Source of the DNA: Streptomyces spiramyceticus
GTDB taxonomy: Bacteria > Actinomycetota > Actinomycetes > Streptomycetales > Streptomycetaceae
Assembly: GCF_028807635.1 (NCBI RefSeq)
Contig: NZ_JARBAX010000001.1
Location: 186,001 to 250,000 of the forward strand
Length of the DNA stretch: 64,000 nt
Direction: 5' to 3'
The notes beneath the pieces are model-generated. The model had not been told where the DNA came from, ran no database searches, and worked only from the letters and a program-made list of their open reading frames with translations. Below are positions 37,690 to 46,823 of this stretch, one piece after another (position 1 is the stretch's first letter; each line of letters begins with the position of its first letter). Position numbers and translations under genes: made by a program.

Positions 37690-40203
37690 GTGACCCTTAT
37701 CGATCAGCTGCCTCCGTCCGCCGACCCCGATGCCCTCTTCGAGGCTTTCTCCGCATGGGCCGAGGGCCAGGGCATCAGCCTCTACCCCGCCCAGGAGGAG
37801 GCACTGATCGAGGTGGTCTCGGGTGCGAATGTGATCTTGTCCACCCCCACGGGCTCCGGAAAGAGCCTGGTCGCGGCGGGTGCGCACTTCACCGCGCTGG
37901 CTCAGGACAAGGTCACCTTCTACACCGCGCCGATCAAGGCCCTGGTCTCGGAGAAGTTCTTCGACCTGTGCAAGCTCTTCGGTACGGAGAACGTCGGGAT
38001 GCTGACGGGCGACGCCTCCGTCAACGCCGACGCCCCGGTCATCTGCTGCACCGCCGAAGTGCTGGCGTCCATCGCGCTGCGCGACGGAAAGCACGCCGAC
38101 ATCGGCCAGGTCGTGATGGACGAGTTCCACTTCTATGCGGAGCAGGACCGCGGCTGGGCCTGGCAGATTCCGCTGCTGGAGCTTCCGCAGGCGCAGTTCG
38201 TCCTGATGTCGGCGACACTCGGCGATGTCTCGATGTTCGAGAAGGATCTGACCCGGCGTACGGGCCGCCCGACCTCGGTCGTGCGCTCCGCGACCCGGCC
38301 GGTCCCGCTGTCGTACGAGTACCGCCTCACGCCCATCACGGAGACGCTGACCGAGCTCCTGGAGACCAAGCAGGCTCCGGTCTACATCGTGCACTTCACG
38401 CAGGCGGCGGCCGTCGAGCGGGCGCAGTCGCTGATGAGCATCAACATGTGCTCGCGCGAGGAGAAGGACCAGATCGCCGACCTGATCGGCAGCTTCCGCT
38501 TCACCACGAAATTCGGCAAGAACCTCTCGCGGTACGTCCGCCACGGGATCGGTGTGCACCACGCGGGCATGCTTCCCAAGTACCGCCGCCTGGTGGAAAA
38601 GCTCGCGCAGGCCGGTCTGCTGAAGGTCATCTGCGGTACGGACACGCTGGGTGTCGGCGTCAATGTGCCCATCCGCACGGTCCTGTTCACCGCGCTGACG
38701 AAGTACGACGGCACGCGGGTACGTACGCTCCGCGCCCGGGAGTTCCACCAGATCGCGGGCCGCGCGGGCCGGGCCGGGTTCGACACGGCGGGCTTCGTCG
38801 TCGCGCAGGCGCCCGAGCACGTCGTCGAGAACGAGAAGGCGCTCGCGAAGGCGGGCGACGACCCGAAGAAGCGCCGCAAGGTGGTCCGCAAGAAGGCACC
38901 GGAGGGCTTCGTCGCCTGGTCGGACACCACCTTCGAGAAGCTCATCAAGTCCGACCCCGAGCCGCTGACTTCGCGCTTCCGGGTCACGCACACCATGCTG
39001 CTCTCGGTCATCGCCCGCCCCGGCAATGCCTTCGAGGCGATGCGCCGCCTCCTGGAGGACAACCACGAGCCGCGCAAGGCGCAGCTGCGGCACATCCGCC
39101 GGGCCATCGCCATCTACCGCTCGCTGCTCGACGGCGGTGTCGTGGAGCAGCTGAAGACGCCGGACGCCGAGGGCCGGATCGTACGGCTGACGGTCGATCT
39201 GCAGCAGGACTTCGCGCTCAACCAGCCGCTGTCGACGTTCGCACTGGCCGCGTTCGATCTGCTGGACCCGGATTCTCCGTCGTACGCCCTGGACATGGTG
39301 TCCGTGGTCGAGTCCACGCTCGACGACCCGCGCCAGATCCTCGCCGCCCAGCAGAACAAGGCGCGCGGCGAGGCGGTCGGCCAGATGAAGGCGGACGGCG
39401 TCGAGTACGAGGAGCGGATGGAGCGGCTCCAGGACGTGATGTATCCGAAGCCGCTGGACGAGCTGCTGTGGCACGCGTACAACGTGTACCGCAAGAGCCA
39501 CCCGTGGGTCGGTGACCATCCGGTGTCGCCGAAGTCCGTGATCCGCGACATGTACGAGCGGGCCATGACCTTCGCCGAGTTCACCTCGCACTACGAACTC
39601 GCCCGCACCGAGGGCATTGTGCTGCGCTACCTCGCGGGCGCGTACAAGGCTCTTGAGCACACCATTCCCGACGATCTCAAGTCGGAGGACCTCGAAGACC
39701 TCATCGCGTGGCTCGGCGAGCTGGTCCGCCAGGTCGACTCCAGCCTCCTCGACGAGTGGGAGCAGCTCGCGAACCCCGAGGTGGAGACGGCCGAGCAGGC
39801 GCAGGAGCGCGCCGACCAGGTCAAGCCGGTCACGGCCAACTCGCGGGCCTTCCGGGTGCTCGTACGCAATGCCATGTTCCGCCGGGTCGAGCTGGCGGCA
39901 CTGGACCACGTCCGCGAGCTGGGCGAGATGGACGGCGAGTCCGGCTGGGACGAGGACGCGTGGGGCGAGGCCATGGACGCGTACTGGGACGAGTACGAGG
40001 ACCTGGGCACCGGGCCGGACGCGCGCGGGCCCAAGCTGCTGATGATCGAGGAGGACGGCGAGCACGGCCTGTGGCGCGTCCGCCAGACGTTCGCCGACCC
40101 GAACAGCGACCATGACTGGGGTATCAGTGCCGAGGTCGATCTCGTGGCCTCCGACGAGGAGGGGCGGGCGGTCGTCCGCGTCACCTCTGTCGGTCAGCTC
40201 TAG
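37690..40203 (+). CDS. DEAD/DEAH-box helicase with DUF3516-type C-terminus
   Basis: This 837-residue superfamily 2 helicase shows motif I STPTGSGKSLVAAG near 45, motif II MDEFHFY near 140, motif III MSATLGD, a HHAGMLPKYRR segment and motif VI HQIAGRAGRAGFD near 355. The long C-terminal part matches the Ski2-like actinobacterial proteins with DUF3516. A role in RNA metabolism is likely. GTG 37690 (GGGGGT just upstream) is chosen over an upstream in-frame ATG at 37630 that would extend into the promoter region. Confidence 0.9.
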   Translation: MTLIDQLPPSADPDALFEAFSAWAEGQGISLYPAQEEALIEVVSGANVILSTPTGSGKSLVAAGAHFTALAQDKVTFYTAPIKALVSEKFFDLCKLFGTENVGMLTGDASVNADAPVICCTAEVLASIALRDGKHADIGQVVMDEFHFYAEQDRGWAWQIPLLELPQAQFVLMSATLGDVSMFEKDLTRRTGRPTSVVRSATRPVPLSYEYRLTPITETLTELLETKQAPVYIVHFTQAAAVERAQSLMSINMCSREEKDQIADLIGSFRFTTKFGKNLSRYVRHGIGVHHAGMLPKYRRLVEKLAQAGLLKVICGTDTLGVGVNVPIRTVLFTALTKYDGTRVRTLRAREFHQIAGRAGRAGFDTAGFVVAQAPEHVVENEKALAKAGDDPKKRRKVVRKKAPEGFVAWSDTTFEKLIKSDPEPLTSRFRVTHTMLLSVIARPGNAFEAMRRLLEDNHEPRKAQLRHIRRAIAIYRSLLDGGVVEQLKTPDAEGRIVRLTVDLQQDFALNQPLSTFALAAFDLLDPDSPSYALDMVSVVESTLDDPRQILAAQQNKARGEAVGQMKADGVEYEERMERLQDVMYPKPLDELLWHAYNVYRKSHPWVGDHPVSPKSVIRDMYERAMTFAEFTSHYELARTEGIVLRYLAGAYKALEHTIPDDLKSEDLEDLIAWLGELVRQVDSSLLDEWEQLANPEVETAEQAQERADQVKPVTANSRAFRVLVRNAMFRRVELAALDHVRELGEMDGESGWDEDAWGEAMDAYWDEYEDLGTGPDARGPKLLMIEEDGEHGLWRVRQTFADPNSDHDWGISAEVDLVASDEEGRAVVRVTSVGQL

Positions 40204-40270
40204 AAGCGCAGGCTCTGGAAGCGCCGACTCTGGAAGCGCCGACTCTGGAAACATCGGCTCTGGAAACATC
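40196..40270. repeat. Tandem 15-base repeats overlapping the helicase stop codon
   Basis: Five units of a 15-base motif resembling GGCTCTGGAAGCGCC run in a row. The first unit contains the helicase TAG stop (40,201-40,203); the last two change AGCGCC to AACATC. In the plus frame ending at 41188 the array would encode a Gly/Ser/Ala repeat, but tesB starts later, so the array is probably untranslated. Confidence 0.8.
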
Positions 40271-40312
40271 AGCAGTAACAGCGTCTGCGGTAGAACCAAG
40301 GAGAAGCTCCCG

Positions 40313-41188
40313 GTGACGACGAATCCCGCCGAACGGCTCGTTGATCTGCTCGACCTGGAGCAGATCGAGGTCAACATCTTCCGCGGCCGCAGCCCGCAGG
40401 AGTCCCTGCAACGGGTCTTCGGCGGGCAGGTCGCCGGCCAGGCCCTGGTCGCGGCCGGCCGTACGACCGAGGGCGAACGGCCCGTGCACTCGCTGCACGC
40501 CTACTTCCTGCGGCCGGGCCACCCCGGTGTGCCGATCGTCTACCAGGTGGAGCGGGTGCGGGACGGGCGTTCCTTCACGACCCGCCGGGTCACGGCCGTC
40601 CAGCAGGGCCGCACGATCTTCAACCTCACCGCCTCCTTCCACCAGCCGGAGGAGGCCGCCTTCGAGCACCAGCTGCCGCCGCGTCTGGAGTTCCCGGAGC
40701 CGGATTCGCTGCCGAAGGTCGTCGACGAGATCCGTGAGCACCTCGGGACGCTGCCCGAGTCTCTGGAGCGGATGGCGCGGCGCCAGCCGTTCGACATCCG
40801 GTACGTCGACCGGCTGCGCTGGACGACCGAGCAGGTCAAGGAAGCGGATCCGCGCAGCGCCGTGTGGATGCGGGCGGTCGGACCGCTGGGCGACGACCAG
40901 CTCGTGCATACGTGCGCGCTGGCGTACGCGAGCGACATGACGCTGCTCGACGCGGTCCGTATCCCGATCGAGCCGCTGTGGGGGCCGCGCAATTTCGACA
41001 TCGCGTCGCTGGACCACGCGATGTGGTTCCACCGGCCTTTCCGGGCGGACGAGTGGTTCCTGTACGACCAGGAGTCTCCCATCGCGACCGGCGCCCGGGG
41101 ACTGGCGCGCGGCCGCATCTACGACCGTGCGGGCAATCTGCTCGTCTCCGTGGTGCAGGAAGGCCTGTTCCGCCGACTGCCGGCGTGA
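40313..41188 (+). CDS. tesB: Acyl-CoA thioesterase II
   Basis: This 291-residue protein is a double hotdog fold: N-terminal FGGQVAGQALVAAGRT (about 35-50), HSLHAYFLRPG near 60, and the C-terminal LDHAMWFHRPFRADEWFLYD block with the catalytic Asp region. It hydrolyses acyl-CoA to free acid. AAGGAGAA precedes GTG 40313. An upstream in-frame extension runs through the tandem repeat and is not taken. Confidence 0.92.
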   Translation: MTTNPAERLVDLLDLEQIEVNIFRGRSPQESLQRVFGGQVAGQALVAAGRTTEGERPVHSLHAYFLRPGHPGVPIVYQVERVRDGRSFTTRRVTAVQQGRTIFNLTASFHQPEEAAFEHQLPPRLEFPEPDSLPKVVDEIREHLGTLPESLERMARRQPFDIRYVDRLRWTTEQVKEADPRSAVWMRAVGPLGDDQLVHTCALAYASDMTLLDAVRIPIEPLWGPRNFDIASLDHAMWFHRPFRADEWFLYDQESPIATGARGLARGRIYDRAGNLLVSVVQEGLFRRLPA

Positions 41189-41194
41189 GTGCGC

Positions 41195-41280
41195 TCACTG
41201 CCAGACGCGGATCCAGTCGACGTACATCGTCGAGCGGTGATTGAGCGGCGCCTTCGTCACATCGCCCTCGGTTCGCCCTG
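41195..41280 (-). pseudogene. C-terminal remnant of a GH16-family glycosidase
   Basis: The minus strand ends in STMYVDWIRVWQ followed by a stop, the usual last strand of GH16 beta-glucanase-type enzymes. About 28 codons are recognisable; the rest is missing, replaced by LacI-derived sequence on the other strand. Part of a decayed sugar-use locus. Confidence 0.6.
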
Positions 41281-41304
41281 GGCCGCCCTCCGCGCGTACC
41301 CGAC

Positions 41305-42053
41305 CGGCGCAGGATCATCGGCGTACTCGTGCCGGACACCGCGCTGTACCACCCTCGCGTCCTCCAGGGCATCCAGGAGGTGCTGGCCGAGGCGGGTGCC
41401 CAGTTCGTGCTGGCTGCTCGTACTACGACCCGAAGGCGGAGGACGCGGCGATCGCCGAACTGCTCGCGGCCGGGGTGCACGGGCTGCTGCTGGTGCCCGG
41501 CCTGCACGCCTCCGACGACCCGGCGCGGCGTACGGACGAACTCCTGCATCTGCCCGTTCCCGCGGTGCTGGTGGAGCGGCGGCTGACGGCCGCGGGCCCG
41601 GGCGATCCGACGGAGCACGTCTGCACGGACCATGAGGGCGGCGCGTACGACGCCGTACGGCACCTGCTGTCCCTTGGCCATCAGCGCCTCGCGCTGGTCA
41701 CGCGTGTCGACGCGCCGACCGCCGCGCCCGTCCGGACCGGATTCGCCCGGGCCGTCGCCGACTTCGCCCTGCCGGAGCCGGTGTACGACAGTGCGCCGAT
41801 GGACGCGTGGAGCCCGGAGCGGGCCGACGCGACGGTGGCGAAGTTCGTGGCGGCGGGCGTCACGGGCGCCCTGTGCTTCGGCGACCGGGAGGCCGCGCTG
41901 GTGCAGTCGGCGGCGCGGCGGGCCGGGCTGGGCGTGCCTGAGGATCTCGCGATGGTGAGTTACGACAACGAGTTCGCGGACGTGGCGGAGATCCCGCCGC
42001 CTGAGCAAGGACCGTGCGGGTGCCTGCGGCGCTTTTTCCCGGGTGCGGAATGA
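41305..42053 (+). pseudogene. LacI-family regulator, 5'-truncated and frameshifted
   Basis: The periplasmic-binding-like sensor domain is clear (IIGVLVPDTALYHPRVLQGI, later GVHGLLLVPG, HLLSLGHQRLALVT and ISYDNE-like VSYDNEFADVAEIP). The N-terminal helix-turn-helix is missing. Near 41,419 the frame shifts by one base: before it one frame reads QFVLA, after it another reads YYDPKAEDAAI. The C-terminal end also breaks off after AEIPPPEQ. The protein can no longer bind DNA. Confidence 0.8.
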
Positions 42054-42081
42054 AGCCCACCGCAGGCGACCCGCACCGTCC
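42009..42081. terminator. Long imperfect hairpin at the end of the hydroxyacid dehydrogenase gene
   Basis: Arms 42,009-42,031 and 42,058-42,081 pair over about 23 bases (GGACCGTGCGGGT...ACCCGCACCGTCC) around a 26-base loop. It lies 7 bases past the dehydrogenase stop and overlaps the decayed LacI tail. Confidence 0.6.
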
Positions 42082-42087
42082 CCGCGG

Positions 42088-43098
42088 TCAAGCGATGCGC
42101 GGCAAGTCCTCCGCCCGTACCTCCCCCACCAGCGCATCGCCCGCCGCGAATCGCTCCACCTCCGCGACCGCGAACGCGCCCAGCAGCCGCACCTCCGTAC
42201 CCATCGCCCCCGCGACATGCGGCGTGACCAGCACATTCGGCAGGGTCAGCAACACGTGCCCCGGCGGCAGCGGTTCCGGGTCGGTGACGTCGAGTACCGC
42301 GTCGATGCGGCCGGCCGCGCAGTGCTCCGCCAGCGCCTCGGTGTCCACGAGCCCGCCGCGCGCCGTATTGATGAGCACCGCACCGTCCCGCAGCAGCCCG
42401 AGCGCCCGCGCGTCGATGAGATGCCGGGTCCCGGGCAGCAGCGGCGCGTGCAGCGACACGATGTCCGAGGCCGTCAACAGCGCGTCCAGGCCGACCAGTT
42501 CAGCGCCGAGCGCATCCGCCTCCGCCGCCCCCAGATACGGGTCGTGCACCAGCAACCGGACCCCCGCCCCGGCCAGCCGCCCCAGCACCAGCCGCCCGAT
42601 CTTCGAGGCCCCGATGACTCCGACCGTACGGTCGAGGAGGCCGGTCGTCGGGGACACCGTCAAGTCCTGGGGCCGGCCCGCCCGGTACTCCCCCGCCGCA
42701 CGGAACACCCGTTTGGCGGACAGGTGGATCGCGGCGACCGTGTACGCGGCGACCGGAGCCGCGTTGGCGGGCGCGGCGGACGAGACGGTGATGCCGCGCT
42801 CCCAGACCGCGGGGGCAAGCACCTGCTTGACCGAGCCCGCCGCGTGCATGACGGCCCTCAGCCGCGGTGCGTCGGCGAGCACGCCCGCGTCGACCACCGG
42901 GCAGCCCCACCCCGAGATCAGCACATCCGCACGGGCCAGCGCCTTGCGCGCCTCCGGCCGCCCGAAATCGTCGACCACAAGGTCCGGTACGTCGCAGACC
43001 GCGGCCAGCCGCGCCCGTACGCCGTCGGGGAGAGCCAGCGCGGCCACGTCCTGGCGCATGGCGATGAGAGCCGTAAGTCGAGGTGACACAGTCGACAC
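42088..43098 (-). CDS. D-2-hydroxyacid dehydrogenase family protein
   Basis: This 336-residue protein has an NAD-binding motif GVIGASKIGRLVLGRL near 160 (third Gly region altered), LINTARGGLVD near 250, a catalytic Glu in DVTDPEPLP near 280 and His in TPHVAGAMG near 305. The substrate is unknown; it was probably part of the sugar locus whose other genes are decayed. GTG 43098 has GGAAAGG upstream. The frame also runs without a stop into the remnant lipoprotein signal at 43,308, which is not taken as the start. Confidence 0.87.
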   Translation of the reverse strand: MSTVSPRLTALIAMRQDVAALALPDGVRARLAAVCDVPDLVVDDFGRPEARKALARADVLISGWGCPVVDAGVLADAPRLRAVMHAAGSVKQVLAPAVWERGITVSSAAPANAAPVAAYTVAAIHLSAKRVFRAAGEYRAGRPQDLTVSPTTGLLDRTVGVIGASKIGRLVLGRLAGAGVRLLVHDPYLGAAEADALGAELVGLDALLTASDIVSLHAPLLPGTRHLIDARALGLLRDGAVLINTARGGLVDTEALAEHCAAGRIDAVLDVTDPEPLPPGHVLLTLPNVLVTPHVAGAMGTEVRLLGAFAVAEVERFAAGDALVGEVRAEDLPRIA

Positions 43099-43124
43099 AG
43101 TGCGGTTTGCCTTTCCATTGCCGG

Positions 43125-43220
43125 CTACTTGCCGGATCTGAGCGTCATGCCCTCGATGATGCGGCCGCCGAGCCAGACGTACAGCGTGACAAGCGGCAGG
43201 ACGACCACCGCGATGCCCGC
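43125..43220 (-). pseudogene. C-terminal remnant of a sugar ABC-transporter permease
   Basis: The minus frame reads AGIAVVVLPLVTLYVW (last membrane helix) and GRIIEGMTLRSGK then a stop, the usual end of CUT1-type permeases. The rest of the gene is missing. It sits 27 bases upstream of the dehydrogenase start. Confidence 0.6.
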
Positions 43221-43242
43221 GAAGAGACGTGCTCCCCGCCAC

Positions 43243-43308
43243 ACCACCGCATCCGGTCGGCCCGAGAGCGAGCGCGCCGGCCGCGCTCATGGCCGCGGTC
43301 CGGCGCAT
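43243..43308 (-). pseudogene. Lipoprotein signal remnant of a sugar-binding protein
   Basis: ATG 43308 opens a short lipoprotein-like signal: MRRTAAMSAAG, then a hydrophobic stretch ending GPTGCGG. Directly beyond, in another frame, lies the end of a permease. An internal deletion from binding protein to permease would explain both pieces. Confidence 0.5.
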
Positions 43309-43381
43309 CCAACCGTCTGTTCATCGCCCTGCTCCTCAACACCGTCGTTGGCTGTTGAGCGGCAGGTTTACAGACACTTCG

Positions 43382-43404
43382 AGAGTGCAATCAATAAGCA
43401 CTCT
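43382..43404. promoter_or_regulatory. Inverted repeat near the old sugar-locus promoter
   Basis: AGAGTGC-N9-GCACTCT, perfect 7-base arms, 74 bases ahead of the lipoprotein signal remnant and 32 bases past the next gene's stop. It could be the operator once used by the LacI protein, or a terminator for the neighbouring gene. Confidence 0.4.
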
Positions 43405-43435
43405 GCGAATTGATGCCGAAACTCTCCCCGATTGC

Positions 43436-44047
43436 TTACTTCGCGGAAGGGTTCTCCGGCAGGACGTGCTCGACCTTGAAGTTGCCGCTCTCGACCGTCT
43501 CGTACGGCGCCGCGCTCAGGCACTTCGGCACGTTCATCGTGTCGATGCTGCCCACGGCCCAGCTGTAGCCGACGCGGTCGCGCTTGCCGCTGTCCAGGAC
43601 GGTGAAGCCGACGCGCTTGCCGACGATTCCGGCGGGGTGGTCGGAGCGCGTGATGATGCCTGTGGCGGTGGCGACCGGGCCGCCGGTCAGCAGGCAGTCG
43701 ATGCGCCCTTCGGCGTACGCGCCCTGCTTGCCGTCGGCGGTGTAGTGGCTGAAGCGGAAGGTGCCGCGCGAGGTGCCTGCGGGGGCGTCCGGCTCGTCGG
43801 GCTCGGCGGGAGCGAAGCCGTGGGCGTCGAAGGAGAAGTTCACGCGCTGGCCGTCCTTGCGGTACATCTTGGCGGAGCCGGTGAGGCTGGACTCCTTCGG
43901 CGCTTTCTTCGCCTGGGTCTGCGCTTGCGGATTGGCGTGGGCTTCGCCCGACGCCGAAGCATTGGCGGAGGCTGCGAGGCCACCGATGGCGGCCAGTGCG
44001 GCGAGGCTTGCGACGGCCGTACGGATCGCGGTGCTGCTGCGCAACAT
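43436..44047 (-). CDS. Secreted protein of unknown function
   Basis: This 203-residue protein has a clear Sec signal (residues 1-31, cut near ASANASA). The mature part has SAKMYRKDGQRVNFSFDAHG and DCLLTGGPVATATGIITRSD strands and two Cys (GRIDCLLTG and PKCLSAA) that could pair. No family recognised. GGGAG lies 7 bases before ATG 44047. Confidence 0.8.
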   Translation of the reverse strand: MLRSSTAIRTAVASLAALAAIGGLAASANASASGEAHANPQAQTQAKKAPKESSLTGSAKMYRKDGQRVNFSFDAHGFAPAEPDEPDAPAGTSRGTFRFSHYTADGKQGAYAEGRIDCLLTGGPVATATGIITRSDHPAGIVGKRVGFTVLDSGKRDRVGYSWAVGSIDTMNVPKCLSAAPYETVESGNFKVEHVLPENPSAK

Positions 44048-44222
44048 GATGAACTCCCGTTTCTCTGCGGCAGGTTGAGCCGCTGTTCGGTGTGGCATCA
44101 GCTTCCGCCGCCGGGGCCGGACGCGACCATCGGCCGATCGGGAGATCCACAACGCGGCCCGGCCGGCCTCTATGCCGTTCGGCAGAGGCGGCCGGACCGG
44201 CCCGGACCATAGGGTCGTAGAC

Positions 44223-45425
44223 GTGAAGATCATGGGCATGGCACGCAGGGACCGTGTCGTCATAGGCCTCGTGACCGCCGCCTGGTGCGTCGCGGCCCTC
44301 GCTCTGGGCGCCGGGCCCGCACCGGCGCTCGCAGCCGTCGGTATCGCGCTCGGCGCGGCCGGATGTTGGCCGCGCTCACGCCGGTGGGCCGGGGTTGCCG
44401 CGGGCGCTGCCGGAGCCCTGCTCCTCGTAGCCACGTTCGTCTGGCAGGGACACGGCACACGTACGGGCTCGGTGTGGCAACTCGTCGCAGCAGCAGCGGC
44501 GTTGATGCTGCTGACAGCCGCCGCACGCTGGGCGCCGCGCCCGCAGCTCCTCGTCGGCGGCGGCCTCGCCGCCACGGCAGTCGCCCTGTGGACGCTTCCG
44601 CTCGTGCCGTCCGCGTCCTTCTTCGAGTACGTCGGCCTGGCGGCCTTCTGGACGGTGCCCGTGATCGGTGCGCTCGTGGTCGGCGGCTACCCGCGCTCGA
44701 TGGAACGCCGCAGGCACCTGGCCGTTGTCGCCGCCCGCCGCGCCCAGCAGCTCGAACTCGCCCACGACCTCCACGACTTCGTCGCCCACGACGTCAGCGG
44801 CATCGTCGTCCAGGCCCAGGCGGCCCGTTTCGTGGCGCAGAACGACCCGGCGGCGGCCACCCTGGCACTGGAGCGGATCGAGCGGGCGGGGCTCGCGGCC
44901 CTGGCATCGATCGACCGTACGGTACGCATGCTGCACACGGCGGAGGAATCCGGCGAAGACATACCGCCGGCCGGCGCCCGTACAGCACTCCCCGGAACGG
45001 ACCAACTCGCCATCCTCATAGACCGGTTCAGCGATACGGGTCGCACCCGCGCCCGCCTCGACATCGCACCCGGCGCAGCCGAGGCGCTCTCCCGCGAGGG
45101 CGCCGCGACCGTCCACCGGATCGTGGTGGAGGCGCTGACCAACGTCCGCCGGCACGCACCAGGAGCGGCCGAGGTGGAGGTCGCGCTCACCACGGACCGT
45201 ACGAGCGTCGAGGTGAAGGTCATCAACGACGGCGGCCGCACCCGCCTCTCATCTCTGCCTCCCCTCCCCCGCTTCGAACACGGAGGCAGCGGAGGCACCG
45301 GCCTGCCGGCCCTGGCCGAGCGCGTCCGAGCGTCAGGAGGCACGTTCAACTGGGGTCCGCACCAAGGGGGTTGGCGGGTCAGGGCGACCCTCCCCGCCAC
45401 CGAAACGGAGGCCACGGCATCATGA
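44223..45425 (+). CDS. Sensor histidine kinase, NarL/HisKA_3 type
   Basis: This kinase of about 400 residues has five or six membrane helices (residues 10-170), a dimerisation helix with the phosphoacceptor in DLHDFVAHDVSGIV near 195, an N-box EALTNVRRHAPGAAEVEVAL near 310-330 and a G-box GGSGGTGLPALAERV near 370. It has no extracellular sensor domain, so it may sense membrane state. It is followed by its response regulator after 4 bases. The start is uncertain (GTG 44223, ATG 44232 or 44238). Confidence 0.88.
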   Translation: MKIMGMARRDRVVIGLVTAAWCVAALALGAGPAPALAAVGIALGAAGCWPRSRRWAGVAAGAAGALLLVATFVWQGHGTRTGSVWQLVAAAAALMLLTAAARWAPRPQLLVGGGLAATAVALWTLPLVPSASFFEYVGLAAFWTVPVIGALVVGGYPRSMERRRHLAVVAARRAQQLELAHDLHDFVAHDVSGIVVQAQAARFVAQNDPAAATLALERIERAGLAALASIDRTVRMLHTAEESGEDIPPAGARTALPGTDQLAILIDRFSDTGRTRARLDIAPGAAEALSREGAATVHRIVVEALTNVRRHAPGAAEVEVALTTDRTSVEVKVINDGGRTRLSSLPPLPRFEHGGSGGTGLPALAERVRASGGTFNWGPHQGGWRVRATLPATETEATAS

Positions 45426-45429
45426 TCCT

Positions 45430-46146
45430 GTGACCACCCGCATCCTGATAGCCGACGACCAGGAAGACGTACGCAGCGGCTTCCGGCTCATCCTCGACTC
45501 GCAGCCCGACATGACCGTCGTCGGGGAAGCCGCCGACGGCGCGGCCGCCGTCGAGCTGGCCCGCGCGCTGCGCCCGGACGTCGTCCTGGCCGACATCCGG
45601 ATGCCGCGCCTCGACGGCCTGGAGGTCACCCGGCTGCTGGCAGGCTCAGGAACCGAACACCCCATCCACGTCATCGTCGTGACGACCTTCGACGTCGACG
45701 ACTACGTACACACCGCGCTGCGCAACGGAGCCTGCGGTTTCCTGCTGAAGCGCTCGGGCCCCAATCTGCTGATCGAAGGCATACGGGCGGCGATGGCCGG
45801 GGACACGCTCATCAGCCCGCAGCTCACCGTCAGGCTGCTGCGCCAACTGTCCGCGGCGGAGCCGACACCGACCCGCACCTCCCCCACCGCTCCCGCCGCT
45901 CCCGCCGCTCCCGACCCGCTCACCGCCCGGGAGCGGGAGATCGCCCTGCTCGTCGCGCGCGGCCTGACCAACGCGGAGGTCGGCGCGGAGTTGTTCATCT
46001 CGCCGGGCACCGCCAAGACCCACATCGCCAACATCCAGGCGAAGCTCCGCGCCCGTAACCGCGTCGGCATCGCCGCGTGGGCCTGGGAGACCGGCCTCGC
46101 CGGTGGCGGGCCGGATTCCGTACTACCGAGAGGAAATCAGCGATGA
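45430..46146 (+). CDS. NarL/LuxR-type response regulator
   Basis: This 238-residue protein has a receiver domain with Asp in VVLADIRMPRLDG near 56 and Lys in FLLKRSGP near 108. A Ser/Thr/Pro/Ala-rich linker (about 145-160) precedes a LuxR helix-turn-helix (TNAEVGAELFISPGTAKTHI near 183-202). It forms a two-component system with the kinase just upstream. The stop overlaps the next start (ATGA), so the third gene belongs to the same operon. Confidence 0.92.
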   Translation: MTTRILIADDQEDVRSGFRLILDSQPDMTVVGEAADGAAAVELARALRPDVVLADIRMPRLDGLEVTRLLAGSGTEHPIHVIVVTTFDVDDYVHTALRNGACGFLLKRSGPNLLIEGIRAAMAGDTLISPQLTVRLLRQLSAAEPTPTRTSPTAPAAPAAPDPLTAREREIALLVARGLTNAEVGAELFISPGTAKTHIANIQAKLRARNRVGIAAWAWETGLAGGGPDSVLPRGNQR

Positions 46147-46814
46147 GCGCCGTCCTGCGGCTGTGGTCCGAGCCCCGGACCGACCCGCACGAGGTGAAAC
46201 ACCAGGTGAAGTACGCGGCGACGGGGACCGAGTCCCCGCACGTGGTCGCCCACGCCGAACGCGAACTGCCGCCCGGAGGCGTCCCCGCGTATCTCGCGGC
46301 GCGCAAGGACGGCATACGTTCCTTCGTCCTGTGGGCCGACCCTTACCGCCAACGCCGGATCGCCACCGTCGTGACCAAGTCGGCGTCCGACGGTGTCGCC
46401 ACGTACCAAGTGCTGGGCGAGCAGGGCGAAATCGTCGGCACCCTCACCCGAGAGAAGGCCCTGTCGGGCAACGGCCTGCGCACCCGCTGGACCGTCGCGC
46501 AGACCGGCGCACCGGAAGCCGTCGGCTTCAAGGGCCGGATCTTCTGGTGGTACGTGTGGTGGCTGCTCTTCCCCGTCCAGGCCGCGATCGCTGTAGGAAG
46601 CATTTTCGCGGGCAGCGGCGATGTCGCGCGCGGCCCGCGCCGGATCATCTGGCGCACCCGGGGCAAGGACGCCGCGCTGGAGTTCCGGTCGAACGACGAC
46701 GAAGTGCAGGTCCACGCGGAGTGGGTCGACTGGCGGCTCGCCGCCGCACAGCTGCTGCTGATCCGCAGCTTCGACAGCTGGCTGGGCTCCTCCTGGGACG
46801 ACAACAAAGCGTGA
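46143..46814 (+). CDS. Uncharacterised protein with one membrane segment
   Basis: This 223-residue protein has a hydrophobic Trp-rich stretch (FWWYVWWLLFPVQAAIAVG near 142-162) within beta-rich soluble parts. No domain recognised. It is translationally coupled to the response regulator, so it may act in or be a target of that signalling system. Confidence 0.75.
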   Translation: MSAVLRLWSEPRTDPHEVKHQVKYAATGTESPHVVAHAERELPPGGVPAYLAARKDGIRSFVLWADPYRQRRIATVVTKSASDGVATYQVLGEQGEIVGTLTREKALSGNGLRTRWTVAQTGAPEAVGFKGRIFWWYVWWLLFPVQAAIAVGSIFAGSGDVARGPRRIIWRTRGKDAALEFRSNDDEVQVHAEWVDWRLAAAQLLLIRSFDSWLGSSWDDNKA

Positions 46815-46823
46815 GAGCGGGGG

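Noticed and set aside
37030..40377. A 1115-codon minus-strand frame opposite the helicase
   Set aside because: Antisense shadow of the DUF3516 helicase, low-complexity translation.
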